Shown here piece by piece: positions 25,483 through 34,027 of a stretch of 64,000 nt of DNA. Source of the DNA: JAWKJY01 sp041393535 (GTDB lineage Bacteria; Actinomycetota; Thermoleophilia; Gaiellales; Gaiellaceae); NCBI GenBank assembly GCA_041393535.1, contig JAWKJY010000004.1, positions 310,001-374,000 on the forward strand, read 5' to 3'. Position 1 is the first letter of the stretch. The number at the start of each line of letters is the position of its first letter. The translations under genes and the position numbers were made by a program. Below the pieces are notes generated by a model. It was not told where the DNA came from, did no database searches, and saw nothing but the letters and a program-made list of their open reading frames with translations.

Positions 25483-26331
25483 GTGCGCTACCCGAGGCTC
25501 TTCGCCTCGCTCGTCAAGATCGAGCACACGGTCTTCGCCCTCCCGTTCGCCTACGTCGGCGCGTTCCTCGCCGACCGGGGCGTCCCGGACGCCGCCGACC
25601 TCGTCTGGGTGACGGTCGCGATGGTGGGCGCGCGCAGCCTGGCAATGGCGCTCAACCGCCTCATCGACGCCGGGATCGACGCCCGCAACCCGCGAACCGC
25701 GACCCGCGAGCTGCCGCGCGGCGCGCTCGTCTCGTGGCAGGTGGTCGCCTTCTCGCTCGCGTCCCTCGGCCTGTTCCTCGCCGCGGTCTCCCAGCTCGAC
25801 CCGATCGTCCGCTGGCTGTGGCCGATCCCCGTCGTCCTGTTCGTCGTCTACCCGTACCTCAAGCGGTTCACCTGGGCCTGCCACCTGTGGCTCGGGCTCT
25901 GCCTCGGCCTCGCGCCGCTCGGCGGCTGGGTCGCGGTCACCGGCGACCTGCCGCTCGAGGCGTGGCTGCTCGGCGGGGCCGTCGCCGCCTGGGTCGCGGG
26001 CTTCGACGTGCTCTACGCGCTCTTCGACCTCGAGCACGACCGCGCCGAGGGGCTGAGCTCGATCCCCGCGCGTCTCGGCGTCGCGGCGGCGTTCGCCGTC
26101 TCGCGCGGGCTGCACGTCGCCACGGTCGCGCTGATCGGGGCGGCGGGCGCGGCGATGCCGGTGGGCCTCTTCTACTGGCTCGGGCTCGGCGCGGTCGCGG
26201 CGCTGCTCGCGTACGAGCACTCGCTCGTCTCCCCGCGCGACTGGAAGCGGCTCGACGCCGCCTTCTTCACGACGAACGGGCTGATCTCGCTGACGTTCTT
26301 CGGGTTCGTCCTCGTCGACGTGCTCGCATGA
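25483..26331 (+). CDS. UbiA-family prenyltransferase (probable menaquinone pathway)
   Basis: A 282-residue membrane enzyme with about eight hydrophobic segments. The first Asp-rich motif is NRLIDAGIDARNPRTATREL and the second is YALFDLEHDRAEGLSSIPARLG, both typical of UbiA prenyltransferases. The form with SLVKIEHTVFALPFAYVGAFL matches the group that prenylates an aromatic quinone precursor (4-hydroxybenzoate octaprenyltransferase-like, often MqnP of the futalosine route). That assignment is inference. GTG 25483 is used; an earlier CTG at 25468 overlaps the moaC stop. The ATGA overlap with ccmA suggests co-translation. Confidence 0.85.
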   Translation: MRYPRLFASLVKIEHTVFALPFAYVGAFLADRGVPDAADLVWVTVAMVGARSLAMALNRLIDAGIDARNPRTATRELPRGALVSWQVVAFSLASLGLFLAAVSQLDPIVRWLWPIPVVLFVVYPYLKRFTWACHLWLGLCLGLAPLGGWVAVTGDLPLEAWLLGGAVAAWVAGFDVLYALFDLEHDRAEGLSSIPARLGVAAAFAVSRGLHVATVALIGAAGAAMPVGLFYWLGLGAVAALLAYEHSLVSPRDWKRLDAAFFTTNGLISLTFFGFVLVDVLA

Positions 26332-26912
26332 TCCGGGCGCGCGGGCTCGGGCGCAGCTTCGGCGAGCGCGACATCCTGCGCGGCCTCGACCTGGACATCC
26401 CCGAGGGCTCGTTCGTGCTCGTCACGGGCAGGAACGGCGCGGGCAAGAGCACCCTGCTGCAGATCCTGGCCCGCCTGCTCGCGCCGACCAGCGGCGAGCT
26501 CGAGGTCGACGTCGACCGCGGCCGCGTCGGCTACGTGGCCCACGATCCGCTGGTCTACCGGGAGCTGACGGGGGCGGAGAACCTCGAGCTCTACGCCCGG
26601 CTCTTCCGCGTGCCGTCGCGGAAGGAGCGGATCGCCGAGCTGCTCGAGCGCTACGGCCTGTGGGAGGCGCGCGACGAGCGCGTCGCGAGCTACTCGCGCG
26701 GCATGGGCCAGCGGCTCGCCCTCTGCCGCGCCCTCCTCCACGATCCCGCCCTCCTGCTGCTCGACGAGCCCTACAGCGCGCTCGACCGCGAGGGGTCGGA
26801 GCTGCTCGACCGGGAGCTCGCCTCGCTCGTCGGCACCCGGACGATCGTCCTCTCGTCGCACCAGCCGGAGCGCGTGGACGCCCTCGCGACCCTGCGGCTC
26901 GCCCTCTCGTGA
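26328..26912 (+). CDS. ccmA: Haem ABC transporter ATP-binding protein CcmA
   Basis: The ATPase of the CcmAB complex used in cytochrome c maturation. The 194-residue protein has Walker A VTGRNGAGKSTLLQIL, a Q-loop region, the signature SYSRGMGQRLALCRALL and Walker B LLLLDEPYSALD followed by the switch His in VLSSHQPERV. The signature serine and downstream region fit CcmA-type exporters. It is slightly shorter than E. coli CcmA. The start overlaps the ubiA stop and the stop overlaps the ccmB start. Confidence 0.9.
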   Translation: MIRARGLGRSFGERDILRGLDLDIPEGSFVLVTGRNGAGKSTLLQILARLLAPTSGELEVDVDRGRVGYVAHDPLVYRELTGAENLELYARLFRVPSRKERIAELLERYGLWEARDERVASYSRGMGQRLALCRALLHDPALLLLDEPYSALDREGSELLDRELASLVGTRTIVLSSHQPERVDALATLRLALS

Positions 26913-27613
26913 GCGGCTACCTCGGCGACGTCGCCGCGCTCCTGCGCAAGGACCTGCTGCTCGAGCTGCGCTCGCGGGAGACGGTGCCCGCGATGCTCCT
27001 CTTCGTCGTCTCCGCGCTTGTCGTCTTCCACTTCGCCGTCCCGGAGGACTTCGCGAGCGAGATCGAGAAGGCGCTCCAGCAGACCGTTCCCCGGGAGCTG
27101 AAGGACGAGACCGAGCGCGTCGTCACGCTCGGCCTGCTCTGGGTCGCCCTCCTCTTCACCGCGATCCTCGGGCTGACGCGGTCCTTCGTCGCCGAGCGCG
27201 AGCAGCGCGTCTTCGACGGGCTCGTGCTCGCGCCGTGCGACCGCAGCGCGATCTGGCTCGCCAAGGCGCTCGCCTTCACCGCGTTCCTGCTGATCGCCGA
27301 GGTGATCGCGCTGCCCGCCTTCGCCCTGTTCTACGGCGGGGTCGACGGGACGACGATCCTCGCGCTCCTGCTCGCGAACGTCGGGATCGCCTCCGTCGGG
27401 ACGCTCCTGTCCGCCGTGGCGGCCGCGTCGCGCACGCGGGAGCTCCTGCTCCCGCTCCTCTTCCTCCCGCTCGCGATCCCGATCGTCGTCGGCGGCGTCG
27501 GCGCCAGCCTGGCGGTCGGCGGCAGCGGGAAGTACCTGGCCTTCCTCGCCCTCTACGACGCGGTTTTTGCGATCATCTCCTGGGCAGCCTTTGAGTACGT
27601 CGTCACGGAATAG
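26909..27613 (+). CDS. ccmB: Haem exporter membrane protein CcmB
   Basis: Membrane partner of CcmA. The 234-residue protein has six hydrophobic segments and the family opening ALLRKDLLLELRSRETVPAM, followed by LGLTRSFVAEREQRVFDGLV in the first cytoplasmic loop and LLLPLLFLPLAIPIVVGGV. The system acts with CcmC to handle haem and release it from the CcmE chaperone. GTG 26909 overlaps the ccmA stop (GTGA). The gene ends 13 bases before ccmC. Confidence 0.92.
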   Translation: MSGYLGDVAALLRKDLLLELRSRETVPAMLLFVVSALVVFHFAVPEDFASEIEKALQQTVPRELKDETERVVTLGLLWVALLFTAILGLTRSFVAEREQRVFDGLVLAPCDRSAIWLAKALAFTAFLLIAEVIALPAFALFYGGVDGTTILALLLANVGIASVGTLLSAVAAASRTRELLLPLLFLPLAIPIVVGGVGASLAVGGSGKYLAFLALYDAVFAIISWAAFEYVVTE

Positions 27614-27626
27614 GCTCGGACCGGCC

Positions 27627-28280
27627 ATGGCCGTCGCCGCCCTGGTGCTCCTGGTGGCCGGCTGCGCCATGTCGTTCTACTGGGTGCCGAACGACGCCGA
27701 CCAGGGCTTCAGCCAGCGGATCTTCTACATCCACGTGCCGGCGGCGATCACCGCCTACTGCTGCTTCTTCTGGGGCGCCTGGAAGGCGCTGCGCCTGCTC
27801 TGGAAGGGCGACGACCGCTACGACCTGGAGAGCTACACGGCGATCCACATGGGGACGATCTGGGGCATCCTCACCCTCGTCACCGGGTCGATCTGGGCGA
27901 AGATCTCCTGGGGGATCTGGTGGACGTGGGGCGAGCGCCAGCTCGTCCTCTTCCTGATCCTGTTCCTCTTCTACTCCGCCTACTTCATGCTGCGGTACTC
28001 GGTCGACCGCGGCCCGCGGCAGGCCCGGATGTCGGCCGTCTACGCGCTCTTCGGGGTCGTCCTGATCCCGATCAGCTTCTTCGCGATCCGCCTCGCGGAG
28101 AGCTTCATCCACCCCGTCGTCTTCACCCGCGAGGGGCCGCAGATGACGGGCGACATGTTCCTCACCTTCCTCGTCGTCTTCGCCGGCCAGCTCTGCCTGT
28201 TCGGCGCCCTCTACCAGACGGAGCTCGCCGGCAAGCGCGTCGACCGGCGGCTCAAGGAGCTGAGAAAGGCGCTTTCGTGA
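27627..28280 (+). CDS. ccmC: Haem-handling protein CcmC
   Basis: A 217-residue membrane protein of the haem-handling family. It has IFYIHVPAAITAY, the tryptophan-rich WWD-type region (GSIWAKISWGIWWTWGERQ) used for haem binding, and conserved His in YIHVP and AIHMGTIWG. Five to six membrane segments are visible. CcmC loads haem onto the chaperone CcmE. No ccmE, ccmF or ccmH appears in the window. ATG 27627 is chosen, as upstream in-frame codons overlap ccmB and lack a start before TTG 27567. Confidence 0.93.
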   Translation: MAVAALVLLVAGCAMSFYWVPNDADQGFSQRIFYIHVPAAITAYCCFFWGAWKALRLLWKGDDRYDLESYTAIHMGTIWGILTLVTGSIWAKISWGIWWTWGERQLVLFLILFLFYSAYFMLRYSVDRGPRQARMSAVYALFGVVLIPISFFAIRLAESFIHPVVFTREGPQMTGDMFLTFLVVFAGQLCLFGALYQTELAGKRVDRRLKELRKALS

Positions 28281-28498
28281 GCACCGCCGAGAAGTACGTC
28301 ACCGCAGCGTTCCTGGTCGTCTTCGCGGCCGTCCTGCTCTACGTCGTCATCTACGCGTTCAAGATGGCGCGCCTCCAGCGCGAGATCGCCGAGCTCGCCG
28401 AGCTGGCCGAGCGGGCCGGGAAGGGCGCGGCAAGCGGGCAGGCGTCCGCCGGCGGGCCGGAGCTGGAGCCGAAGCCGGAGCCCACCCGGGCGACCTAG
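28277..28498 (+). CDS. CcmD-like small membrane protein
   Basis: A 73-residue protein with one membrane segment (YVTAAFLVVFAAVLLYVVIYAFKMARL) followed by a short coiled-coil-like stretch (REIAELAELAERA) and a Pro/Glu tail. Position right after ccmC, overlapping its stop as GTGA, and this layout fit CcmD, which stabilises the CcmABC complex. Sequence similarity in such short proteins is weak, so the call rests on context. Confidence 0.65.
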   Translation: MSTAEKYVTAAFLVVFAAVLLYVVIYAFKMARLQREIAELAELAERAGKGAASGQASAGGPELEPKPEPTRAT

Positions 28499-28536
28499 TG
28501 CGGGCCCGGCTCGACCCCGTCCCGGCCGGATAGCGC

Positions 28537-29334
28537 GTGGGGGAGCTCGCGCTCGTCCTCTTCTGGCCCGCCCTGGTCGGCTACGGCGAGGCCGCGGTCG
28601 CGTACGCCGGGGAGGTCGTCCGGCCCGGGACGCTCGGCCGCTACGCGATCTGGGGCGTCCGCCTCGGTTGGCTCGCCCAGACGGCCCTCCTGATCGCCCA
28701 GGCGGCGCACGCGGCGGGCTTCCCGTGGAGCTCCTGGGGCGGGTCGCTCAACCTCTTCGTCTGGATGTCGGTCGGCGTCTACCTGATCTGGGGCTGCCGC
28801 CCGCCGTACCGGCTGCTCGGTCTCGCCGTCATGCCGCCCGCGGCCGTGCTGCTCGCGCTCGCGTGGGCCTCGGGCGGCGTCGAGTCCGATCACCGGAGCG
28901 ACTTCGGCTCGGTGTTCCTCGCCTTCCACGTCGGGCTCGTGATCGCCGCGTTCGCGGCGTTCGCGCTCGCGGCGGCGATGGCCGCGCTCTACGTCTGGCA
29001 GGATCGCCGGCTCAAGCGCCACGCCAGGGGCGTCCTGCGCACGCGGCTTCCGGGCCTCTCGGCGCTCGACCGCCTGATCGCGCGGACGATCGCCGTCGCG
29101 CTGCCGGCCCTCACCCTGGGCATCGGCGTCGGCCTCGCCCGCCTCGGCAGCGAGGACGCCTCGCTCGATCCGATCATCGTCGTGACGCTCGTCACGTGGG
29201 TCGTCTACGCCGCGTTCCTCTTCGCCCGCTACGAGCTCGGCTGGCGCGGCCGACGCTCCGCGTACCTTGCGCTCGCAGGCTTCCTGCTCGTCGTCGTGAT
29301 CCGCATCGGCCTCGTCCCCGTCGACCACTTCTAG
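28537..29334 (+). CDS. CcsA/HemX-type cytochrome c assembly membrane protein
   Basis: A 265-residue protein with about eight membrane segments. It carries the haem-handling features FPWSSWGGSLNLFVWMSVGVYLIW (a short WGG-type tryptophan loop) and conserved His in AQAAHAAGF, FHVGLVIAAF and near the end. Such proteins next to hemA are annotated HemX/YpjD or CcsA, and they may move haem or limit HemA level. The mix with ccmABC is notable. GTG 28537 starts 38 bases after the CcmD-like gene, and hemA begins 1 base after its stop. Confidence 0.85.
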   Translation: MGELALVLFWPALVGYGEAAVAYAGEVVRPGTLGRYAIWGVRLGWLAQTALLIAQAAHAAGFPWSSWGGSLNLFVWMSVGVYLIWGCRPPYRLLGLAVMPPAAVLLALAWASGGVESDHRSDFGSVFLAFHVGLVIAAFAAFALAAAMAALYVWQDRRLKRHARGVLRTRLPGLSALDRLIARTIAVALPALTLGIGVGLARLGSEDASLDPIIVVTLVTWVVYAAFLFARYELGWRGRRSAYLALAGFLLVVVIRIGLVPVDHF

Positions 29335-29335
29335 C

Positions 29336-30613
29336 GTGCGCGTCGTCCTCGTCGGCACCTCGCACCACCGCGCCCCTGTCGCGCTGCGCGAGCGCATGCA
29401 CTTCCAGCTGCAGGAGGTGTCGGAGATCACCGGCCGCCTCGCGGGGCCGTCCGGCGAGGCCGTCGCGCTGTCGACGTGCAACCGCACCGAGCTGTACGTC
29501 GCCGACACCGATCCCGAGGCGGCCGTCGAGCGGGCGTACGCAGAGCTCCTGCTGCTGTCCGACCTGTCGGAGACGGAGCTCGCGCCGGTCCTCTACACCG
29601 TCTCGGACGAGCCGGCCGCGCTCCACCTCTTCCGCGTCGCCGCCGGGCTCGACTCGCTCGTCCCCGGCGAGGGGCAGATCCTCGGCCAGGTCCGCCTCGC
29701 GTTCGAGCACGCGCGCGAGGCCGGGGCGACGGGGCCGATCCTCAACCGCCTCTTCCGCCAGGCGCTGCGCGCCGGCAAGCGGGTCCGCACGGAGACGGCG
29801 ATCGCGGAGAACCCCGCGTCCGTCTCCTCGGCGGCGGCCGAGCTCGCCTCCCGCGTCTTCGGTGAGCTCGAGGGCTGCCGGATCCTCGTGATCGGCGCCG
29901 GGAAGATCTCCGAGCTCGCGGCGGTCAACCTGATCTCGCGCGGGGTGGACACCGTCCTCGTGGCGAACCGCACGATCGAGCGCGCGGAGCCGCTCGCACG
30001 TCGCTTCGGCGGCCGCGCGATCGCCTTCGACGCGGTCGAGGACGAGCTCGGGCGGTCGGACATCGTGATCTCGTCGACGAGCGCCCCCGGCTTCGTCCTC
30101 ACCGCGGCCCAGGTGCAGCGGGCGCTGCGTGCGCGGAAGGGCCGCCCGATCTTCTTCATCGACATCGCGGTGCCGCGTGACCTCGACCCGGCGATCAACC
30201 AGCTCGAGGGCTGCTACCTCTACGACATCGACGACCTGCGCGACGTCGTCGAGGAGAGCCTCGCCGACCGCCGCCGCGAGGCCGTGCGGGCCGAGGGCAT
30301 CGTGACGGAGGAGGCCGTGCGCTTCCAGGAGTGGCAGCAGGAGCTCGACGTCGTCCCCGCGATCGCCTCGCTCCGCCAGCACGCAGAGGAGATCAGGGCC
30401 GCGGAGCTCGCTCGCGTCGCCGGCCGCCTGGATGGGCTCTCGCCGCGCGAGCGGCGCGTGGTCGAGGCGCTGACCGCGCAGATCGTCAACAAGCTGCTGC
30501 ACACGCCGACGGTCAGGATGAAGGAGGCCGCGGGGGCCGCGAACGGCCTCGCCTACGCGGAGGCCGTCCGCCACCTCTTCGGCCTCGACGACGGCACGCA
30601 GGGGACGCGCTAG
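29336..30613 (+). CDS. hemA: Glutamyl-tRNA reductase
   Basis: First enzyme of C5-pathway haem synthesis: reduces glutamyl-tRNA to glutamate-1-semialdehyde with NADPH. The 425-residue protein has GTSHHRAPVALRERM, the nucleophilic Cys in LSTCNRTELYV, LVPGEGQILGQVRLAFEHA, the NADPH fold ILVIGAGKISELAAVNL and the C-terminal dimer domain (VEALTAQIVNKLLHTP). GTG 29336. hemC starts on the next base after the stop. No hemL or hemB appears in the window. Confidence 0.97.
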   Translation: MRVVLVGTSHHRAPVALRERMHFQLQEVSEITGRLAGPSGEAVALSTCNRTELYVADTDPEAAVERAYAELLLLSDLSETELAPVLYTVSDEPAALHLFRVAAGLDSLVPGEGQILGQVRLAFEHAREAGATGPILNRLFRQALRAGKRVRTETAIAENPASVSSAAAELASRVFGELEGCRILVIGAGKISELAAVNLISRGVDTVLVANRTIERAEPLARRFGGRAIAFDAVEDELGRSDIVISSTSAPGFVLTAAQVQRALRARKGRPIFFIDIAVPRDLDPAINQLEGCYLYDIDDLRDVVEESLADRRREAVRAEGIVTEEAVRFQEWQQELDVVPAIASLRQHAEEIRAAELARVAGRLDGLSPRERRVVEALTAQIVNKLLHTPTVRMKEAAGAANGLAYAEAVRHLFGLDDGTQGTR

Positions 30614-31450
30614 GTGATCGTCCGGCTCGGCTCCCGGGGCTCGCGCCTCGCGCTTGCGCAGGCGGAGCTGACCGCGGACGCGCTGCGGGCCGCCGACCCG
30701 TCCGTACAGGTCGCGCTGGTGCCGATCACCACGACCGGCGACCTCGACCGGAACCGTCCCTTCGGCGAGATGGGGACGCGCGGCGTGTTCGTCAAGGAGC
30801 TGGAGGACGCGCTGCTCGCCGGCCGCGTGGACGTGGCCGTCCACTCCGCCAAGGACATGACGGCCACGGACGTGGACGGCCTCGTCGTCGGCGCGTACCT
30901 GCCGCGGGAGGACCCGCGCGACGCGCTCTGCGGGGCCGACGCGATCCGGCCGGGCATGCGGATCGGCACGGCGTCGGCCCGCCGCACCTCCCAGCTGCTC
31001 GCGCTCGAGCCGACGCTCTCGATCGAGCCGCTCAGGGGCAACGTCGACACGCGCCTGCGCAAGCGGCGCGAGCGGGGCCTCGACGCGATCGTCCTCGCCG
31101 CGGCCGGGCTCGAGCGGCTCGGCCTCGCGGCGGAGATCGGCCTGCGGCTCGATCCGGCCGACGTGCTGCCCGAGGCCGGCCAGGGCGCGATCGCGCTCCA
31201 GGTGCGCGCGGGCGAGGAGCGCCTCGTCGCCGCGGTCGACCACGCGCCGACCCGGCTCGCGGTGGTCGCGGAGCGCGCCTGCGTCGCGCGGATCGGCGGC
31301 GGCTGCGTCGCGCCGGTCGCCGCGCACCACGACGGCGCCGTGCTCACGGCGGCGATCGCCGCCCCGGACGGCACCTGGCTCGAGCGCGCGAGCGGGGACG
31401 ACCCGGTCGCGGTGGCCGAGGCGCTCCTGGCCGCGATACCGACGGCGTGA
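30614..31450 (+). CDS. hemC: Porphobilinogen deaminase (hydroxymethylbilane synthase)
   Basis: Joins four porphobilinogens into hydroxymethylbilane. The 278-residue protein has LGSRGSRLALAQAELTADAL, VHSAKDMTATDVDGL, GTASARRTSQLLAL, RGNVDTRLRKR, and the cofactor-attachment Cys in IGGGCVAPVAAH. PEAGQGAIALQVR is also intact. It is a little shorter than E. coli HemC. The gene abuts hemA, and its stop overlaps hemD as GTGA. Confidence 0.97.
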   Translation: MIVRLGSRGSRLALAQAELTADALRAADPSVQVALVPITTTGDLDRNRPFGEMGTRGVFVKELEDALLAGRVDVAVHSAKDMTATDVDGLVVGAYLPREDPRDALCGADAIRPGMRIGTASARRTSQLLALEPTLSIEPLRGNVDTRLRKRRERGLDAIVLAAAGLERLGLAAEIGLRLDPADVLPEAGQGAIALQVRAGEERLVAAVDHAPTRLAVVAERACVARIGGGCVAPVAAHHDGAVLTAAIAAPDGTWLERASGDDPVAVAEALLAAIPTA

Positions 31451-32106
31451 GGGTCCTCGTCACGCGGGCGGCCGGCCAGGCGGGACGCCTGTCGGAGCGC
31501 CTGCGGGCGGCCGGGCTCGAGGTCGTCGAGTGCCCGCTCGTCGAGACGGTTCCGACCGGGGACGACCCGGTCGACGTGTCGGGCTACGACTGGGTCGTGC
31601 TGACGAGCCGGACGGGCGTCGAGGAGCTCGTGCGCCGCGCCGTCGGCCCGCTGCCGCCGGTCGCCGTGATCGGGCCGGGGACGGCGGCGGCGCTGCGGGC
31701 GCACGGCGTCGAGCCCGCGCTCGTCCCGGCGCGCTCGACGCAGGAGGGGCTGCTCGCCGAGCTGCCCCGCCCGGCGGGTCGGGTGCTCTTCGCCGGCGCG
31801 CAGGACGCGCGGCCGCTCCTCGCCGGACAGCTCGCCGCCGACGTCGTCGTGCTCTACCGGACCGTCCCGCGGGCGCTCGATCGCCTGCCCGACGCGGACG
31901 TCGCCGCGCTCGCGTCGGCCTCGGCCGCTCGAGCGCTCGCCGCGCACACCCGGGACCTGCCGTGCGTCTCGATCGGCCCGCAGACGTCGGCCGCGGCCCG
32001 CGCAGCCGGGCTCACGGTGGTCCAGGAGGCCGAGCGGAGCGACCTCGACGGCCTCGTCCAGGCCGTTAGGCTTGTCGCATCGCGCCTCCGGTCGTCACCC
32101 TCCTGA
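31447..32106 (+). CDS. hemD: Uroporphyrinogen-III synthase
   Basis: Closes and rearranges hydroxymethylbilane to uroporphyrinogen III. HemD is poorly conserved, but the 219-residue length, the N-terminal VLVTRAAGQAGRLSERL, DWVVLTSRTGVEELVRR, VIGPGTAAALRAHG and the late VSIGPQTSAAARAAGL fit the two-domain fold. Position after hemC with a GTGA overlap supports it. The DUF62 gene begins inside its last 30 bases. No fused SAM methyltransferase is present. Confidence 0.9.
   Translation: MRVLVTRAAGQAGRLSERLRAAGLEVVECPLVETVPTGDDPVDVSGYDWVVLTSRTGVEELVRRAVGPLPPVAVIGPGTAAALRAHGVEPALVPARSTQEGLLAELPRPAGRVLFAGAQDARPLLAGQLAADVVVLYRTVPRALDRLPDADVAALASASAARALAAHTRDLPCVSIGPQTSAAARAAGLTVVQEAERSDLDGLVQAVRLVASRLRSSPS
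32067..32072 (+). promoter_or_regulatory. Leaderless promoter -10 of the DUF62 gene (TAGGCT)
   Basis: TAGGCT inside the hemD end is followed by 6 bases and then ATC at 32079, where the conserved DUF62 N-terminus begins. Confidence 0.5.
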
Positions 32107-32891
32107 CCGACTTCGGCCTCGCCGACCCGTACGTCGGCATCTGCCACGGCGTCATCCGGCGGATCGCCCCCGCGGCCTCGATCATCGACGTGGCGCACGG
32201 GATCCCGCCCCAGGCGGTGCTCCAGGGCGCGCTCGCGCTCGCGGACGCCCTTCCCTACCTGCCGATCGGCGTGCACGTCGCCGTGGTCGACCCGGACGTC
32301 GGCGGCAACCGGCGCGCCGTGGCGCTCCGCGATCGCGACGGCCGGCTGCTGGTCGGGCCCGACAACGGGCTGCTCGCGCTCGCGACGGCCGAGCGCGGGG
32401 GCGTCGAGGCCGCGGTCGAGCTCGTCGAGCCGGCCTACCGGCTCCACCCCGTGTCGGACACCTTCCACGCGCGCGACGTGTTCTGTCCCGCCGCCGCCCA
32501 CCTGGCCTCCGGGGTCGATCTCGACGCGCTCGGGCCGGCGGTCGACCCGGCGACGCTCGCGCGCCTCGCGCTCCCCGTGGCCTTCGTCGGCGACGGAGAG
32601 GCGCGGGGGCCGGTGCTCGGCGTCGACACGTTCGGGAACGCGACCCTCGGCCTGCGTCGGGCCGACCTCAAGACGGCCGGGCTGCACCCCGGAACGCCGG
32701 TCGAGCTCGTCGTGGGCGGCCGGCGGGCGTCCGCGCGGGTCGCGCGGACCTACGCGGACGTCGAGCCGGGCGCGCTCGTCGTCTACGAGAGCTCGTTCGG
32801 CCGGGTGGAGGTGGCCGTCAGCCGTGGAGACGCGGCCTCGCGCCTCGGCCTGGAGGCAGGGACGGGGGTGGTCCTGCGGCGCGGCGCATGA
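32079..32891 (+). CDS. SAM hydrolase / hydroxide adenosyltransferase family (DUF62), apparent ATC start
   Basis: Family members convert S-adenosylmethionine and water to adenosine and methionine and share the fold of fluorinases. The reading gives IAPPVVTLLTDFGLADPYVG with the catalytic TDFG Asp, then IDVAHGIPPQ, VVDPDVGGNRR, GPDNGLL, FHARDVFCPAAAHLASG and GVDTFGNATLGL. The frame is open back to a TAG at 32065-32067, and no ATG, GTG or TTG lies before the TDFG motif. ATC 32079 is exactly 6 bases after a TAGGCT element. GTG 32190 would discard the active-site motif. Either a true ATC start or one wrong base is implied. About 270 residues. Confidence 0.85.
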   Translation: MAPPVVTLLTDFGLADPYVGICHGVIRRIAPAASIIDVAHGIPPQAVLQGALALADALPYLPIGVHVAVVDPDVGGNRRAVALRDRDGRLLVGPDNGLLALATAERGGVEAAVELVEPAYRLHPVSDTFHARDVFCPAAAHLASGVDLDALGPAVDPATLARLALPVAFVGDGEARGPVLGVDTFGNATLGLRRADLKTAGLHPGTPVELVVGGRRASARVARTYADVEPGALVVYESSFGRVEVAVSRGDAASRLGLEAGTGVVLRRGA

Positions 32892-32922
32892 GCCCGCCGG
32901 GGCACGCGCACGATCCGGGAAG

Positions 32923-32995
32923 TGGCGAGGGCCGGACTTGAACCGGCGACACCGCGGTTTTCAGCCGCGTGCTCTACCAACTGAGCTACCTCGCC
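32923..32995 (-). tRNA. tRNA-Phe (anticodon GAA)
   Basis: A 73-base cloverleaf on the minus strand. The acceptor arm GGCGAGG pairs with CCTCGCC, the D-arm is GCTCAGTTGGTAGAGC, the anticodon loop is CTGAAAA in the stem CGCGG/CCGCG, and the T-arm has GGTTCAAGTCC. The discriminator is A and CCA is not encoded. Confidence 0.97.
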
Positions 32996-33037
32996 TCGCC
33001 CGCGCAGTGTAGCGACCCCGCGGGGCGCGCCCCGCCG

Positions 33038-33043
33038 TATCGT
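33038..33043 (+). promoter_or_regulatory. Leaderless promoter -10 of arginase (TATCGT)
   Basis: TATCGT, then 7 bases, then the GTG at 33051. No ribosome site. Confidence 0.5.
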
Positions 33044-33050
33044 TCCCGGC

Positions 33051-33950
33051 GTGACGCCCCGCCGGATCGCGCTGATCGGCGCGCCGCTCGACCTCGGAGC
33101 GGCGGCCCGGCGCGGCGTCGACATGGGCCCCTCGGCGATCCGCTACGCCGGGCTCGGGCCGCGGCTCGCCGCCAGCGGCCACGAGATCGACGACACCGGC
33201 GACGTCGAGACGACGAACCGCGAGCGGGCCGATCCGGGCGACCCCCGCGCGCGCTACCTCGGCGCGATCCGCGAGAGCTGCGAGCGGGTCGCCGACGCCG
33301 TGGCCGCGGCGGCCGCGCGCGGCGACGTGCCGCTCGTGCTCGGAGGCGACCACTCGATCGCGCTCGGCACTCGGCGGGCTCGCGCGTGCACGGCCCGGGT
33401 GCCGCGATCTGGCTCGACGCCCACACCGACCTGAACACGCCGGAGACGACCCCGAGCGGGAACGTCCACGGGATGCCGCTCGCGGCCGCGCTCGGCCTGG
33501 GTGGGCCGGGCTTCGACTCGCCGGCGTGGCCGCGGCCGGCGGTGGATCTCGACCGCGTCTCCGTCGTCGGCGCCCGCTCGATCGATCCCGGGGAGGCGGC
33601 GCTGATCCGGTCGCGCGGGATCGCCGTCCACACGATGAGCGAGCTCGACCGCCGGGGGCTCGAGGCGGCGCTGGGCGACGCGATCGAGCGCGCGCGCGGC
33701 GCCGCCTTCGTCCACGTGTCGCTCGACCTCGACGTCGTCGACCCGGCCGAGGCGCCGGGCGTCGGCACCCCGGTCCGCGGCGGGCTCACCTACAGGGAGG
33801 CCCACCTCGCGATGGAGCTGCTCGCCGAGTCGGGGCTCGTCGGCTCGCTCGAGCTCGTCGAGGTCAACCCGGTGCTCGACCGGCGCAACACGACCGCCCG
33901 GCTCGCAGTCGAGCTGGCCGCGAGCGCGCCTCGGCGCGCGCATCCTCTAG
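33051..33950 (+). CDS. Arginase (ureohydrolase family; frameshifts near 33370 and 33929)
   Basis: Hydrolyses arginine to ornithine and urea with a dinuclear Mn centre. Metal and substrate motifs are complete over two frames: LVLGGDHSIALGT in frame one, then AIWLDAHTDLNTPETTPSGN, SLDLDVVDPAEAPGVGTP and LELVEVNPVLD in frame two. One base seems lost near 33370 (ACTCGG). Near the end, GCGCCTCGG (33926-33934) seems to have an extra C. Removing it gives the usual ending ALGARIL and a TAG at 33948. Repaired length is 299 residues. GXGTP and GLTYREAH favour arginase over agmatinase. Confidence 0.88.
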
Positions 33951-33974
33951 CTGCGCGGCCGGACCCGGAGACGC

Positions 33975-34000
33975 GGGGGGCCGGCAGCAGCCGGCCCCCC
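33975..34000. terminator. Bidirectional terminator hairpin between arginase and fumC
   Basis: GGGGGGCCGGC and GCCGGCCCCCC form a perfect 11-base stem with an AGCA loop, placed between two convergent genes. There is no T-tract, as is common in GC-rich actinobacteria. Confidence 0.75.
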
Positions 34001-34027
34001 GATCGATCTCCAGCGCGTGCGGGCGGC

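Noticed and set aside
32892..33050. Attachment site or mobile element at tRNA-Phe
   Set aside because: No integrase gene and no repeat of the tRNA 3' end were seen nearby; flanking genes are ordinary.
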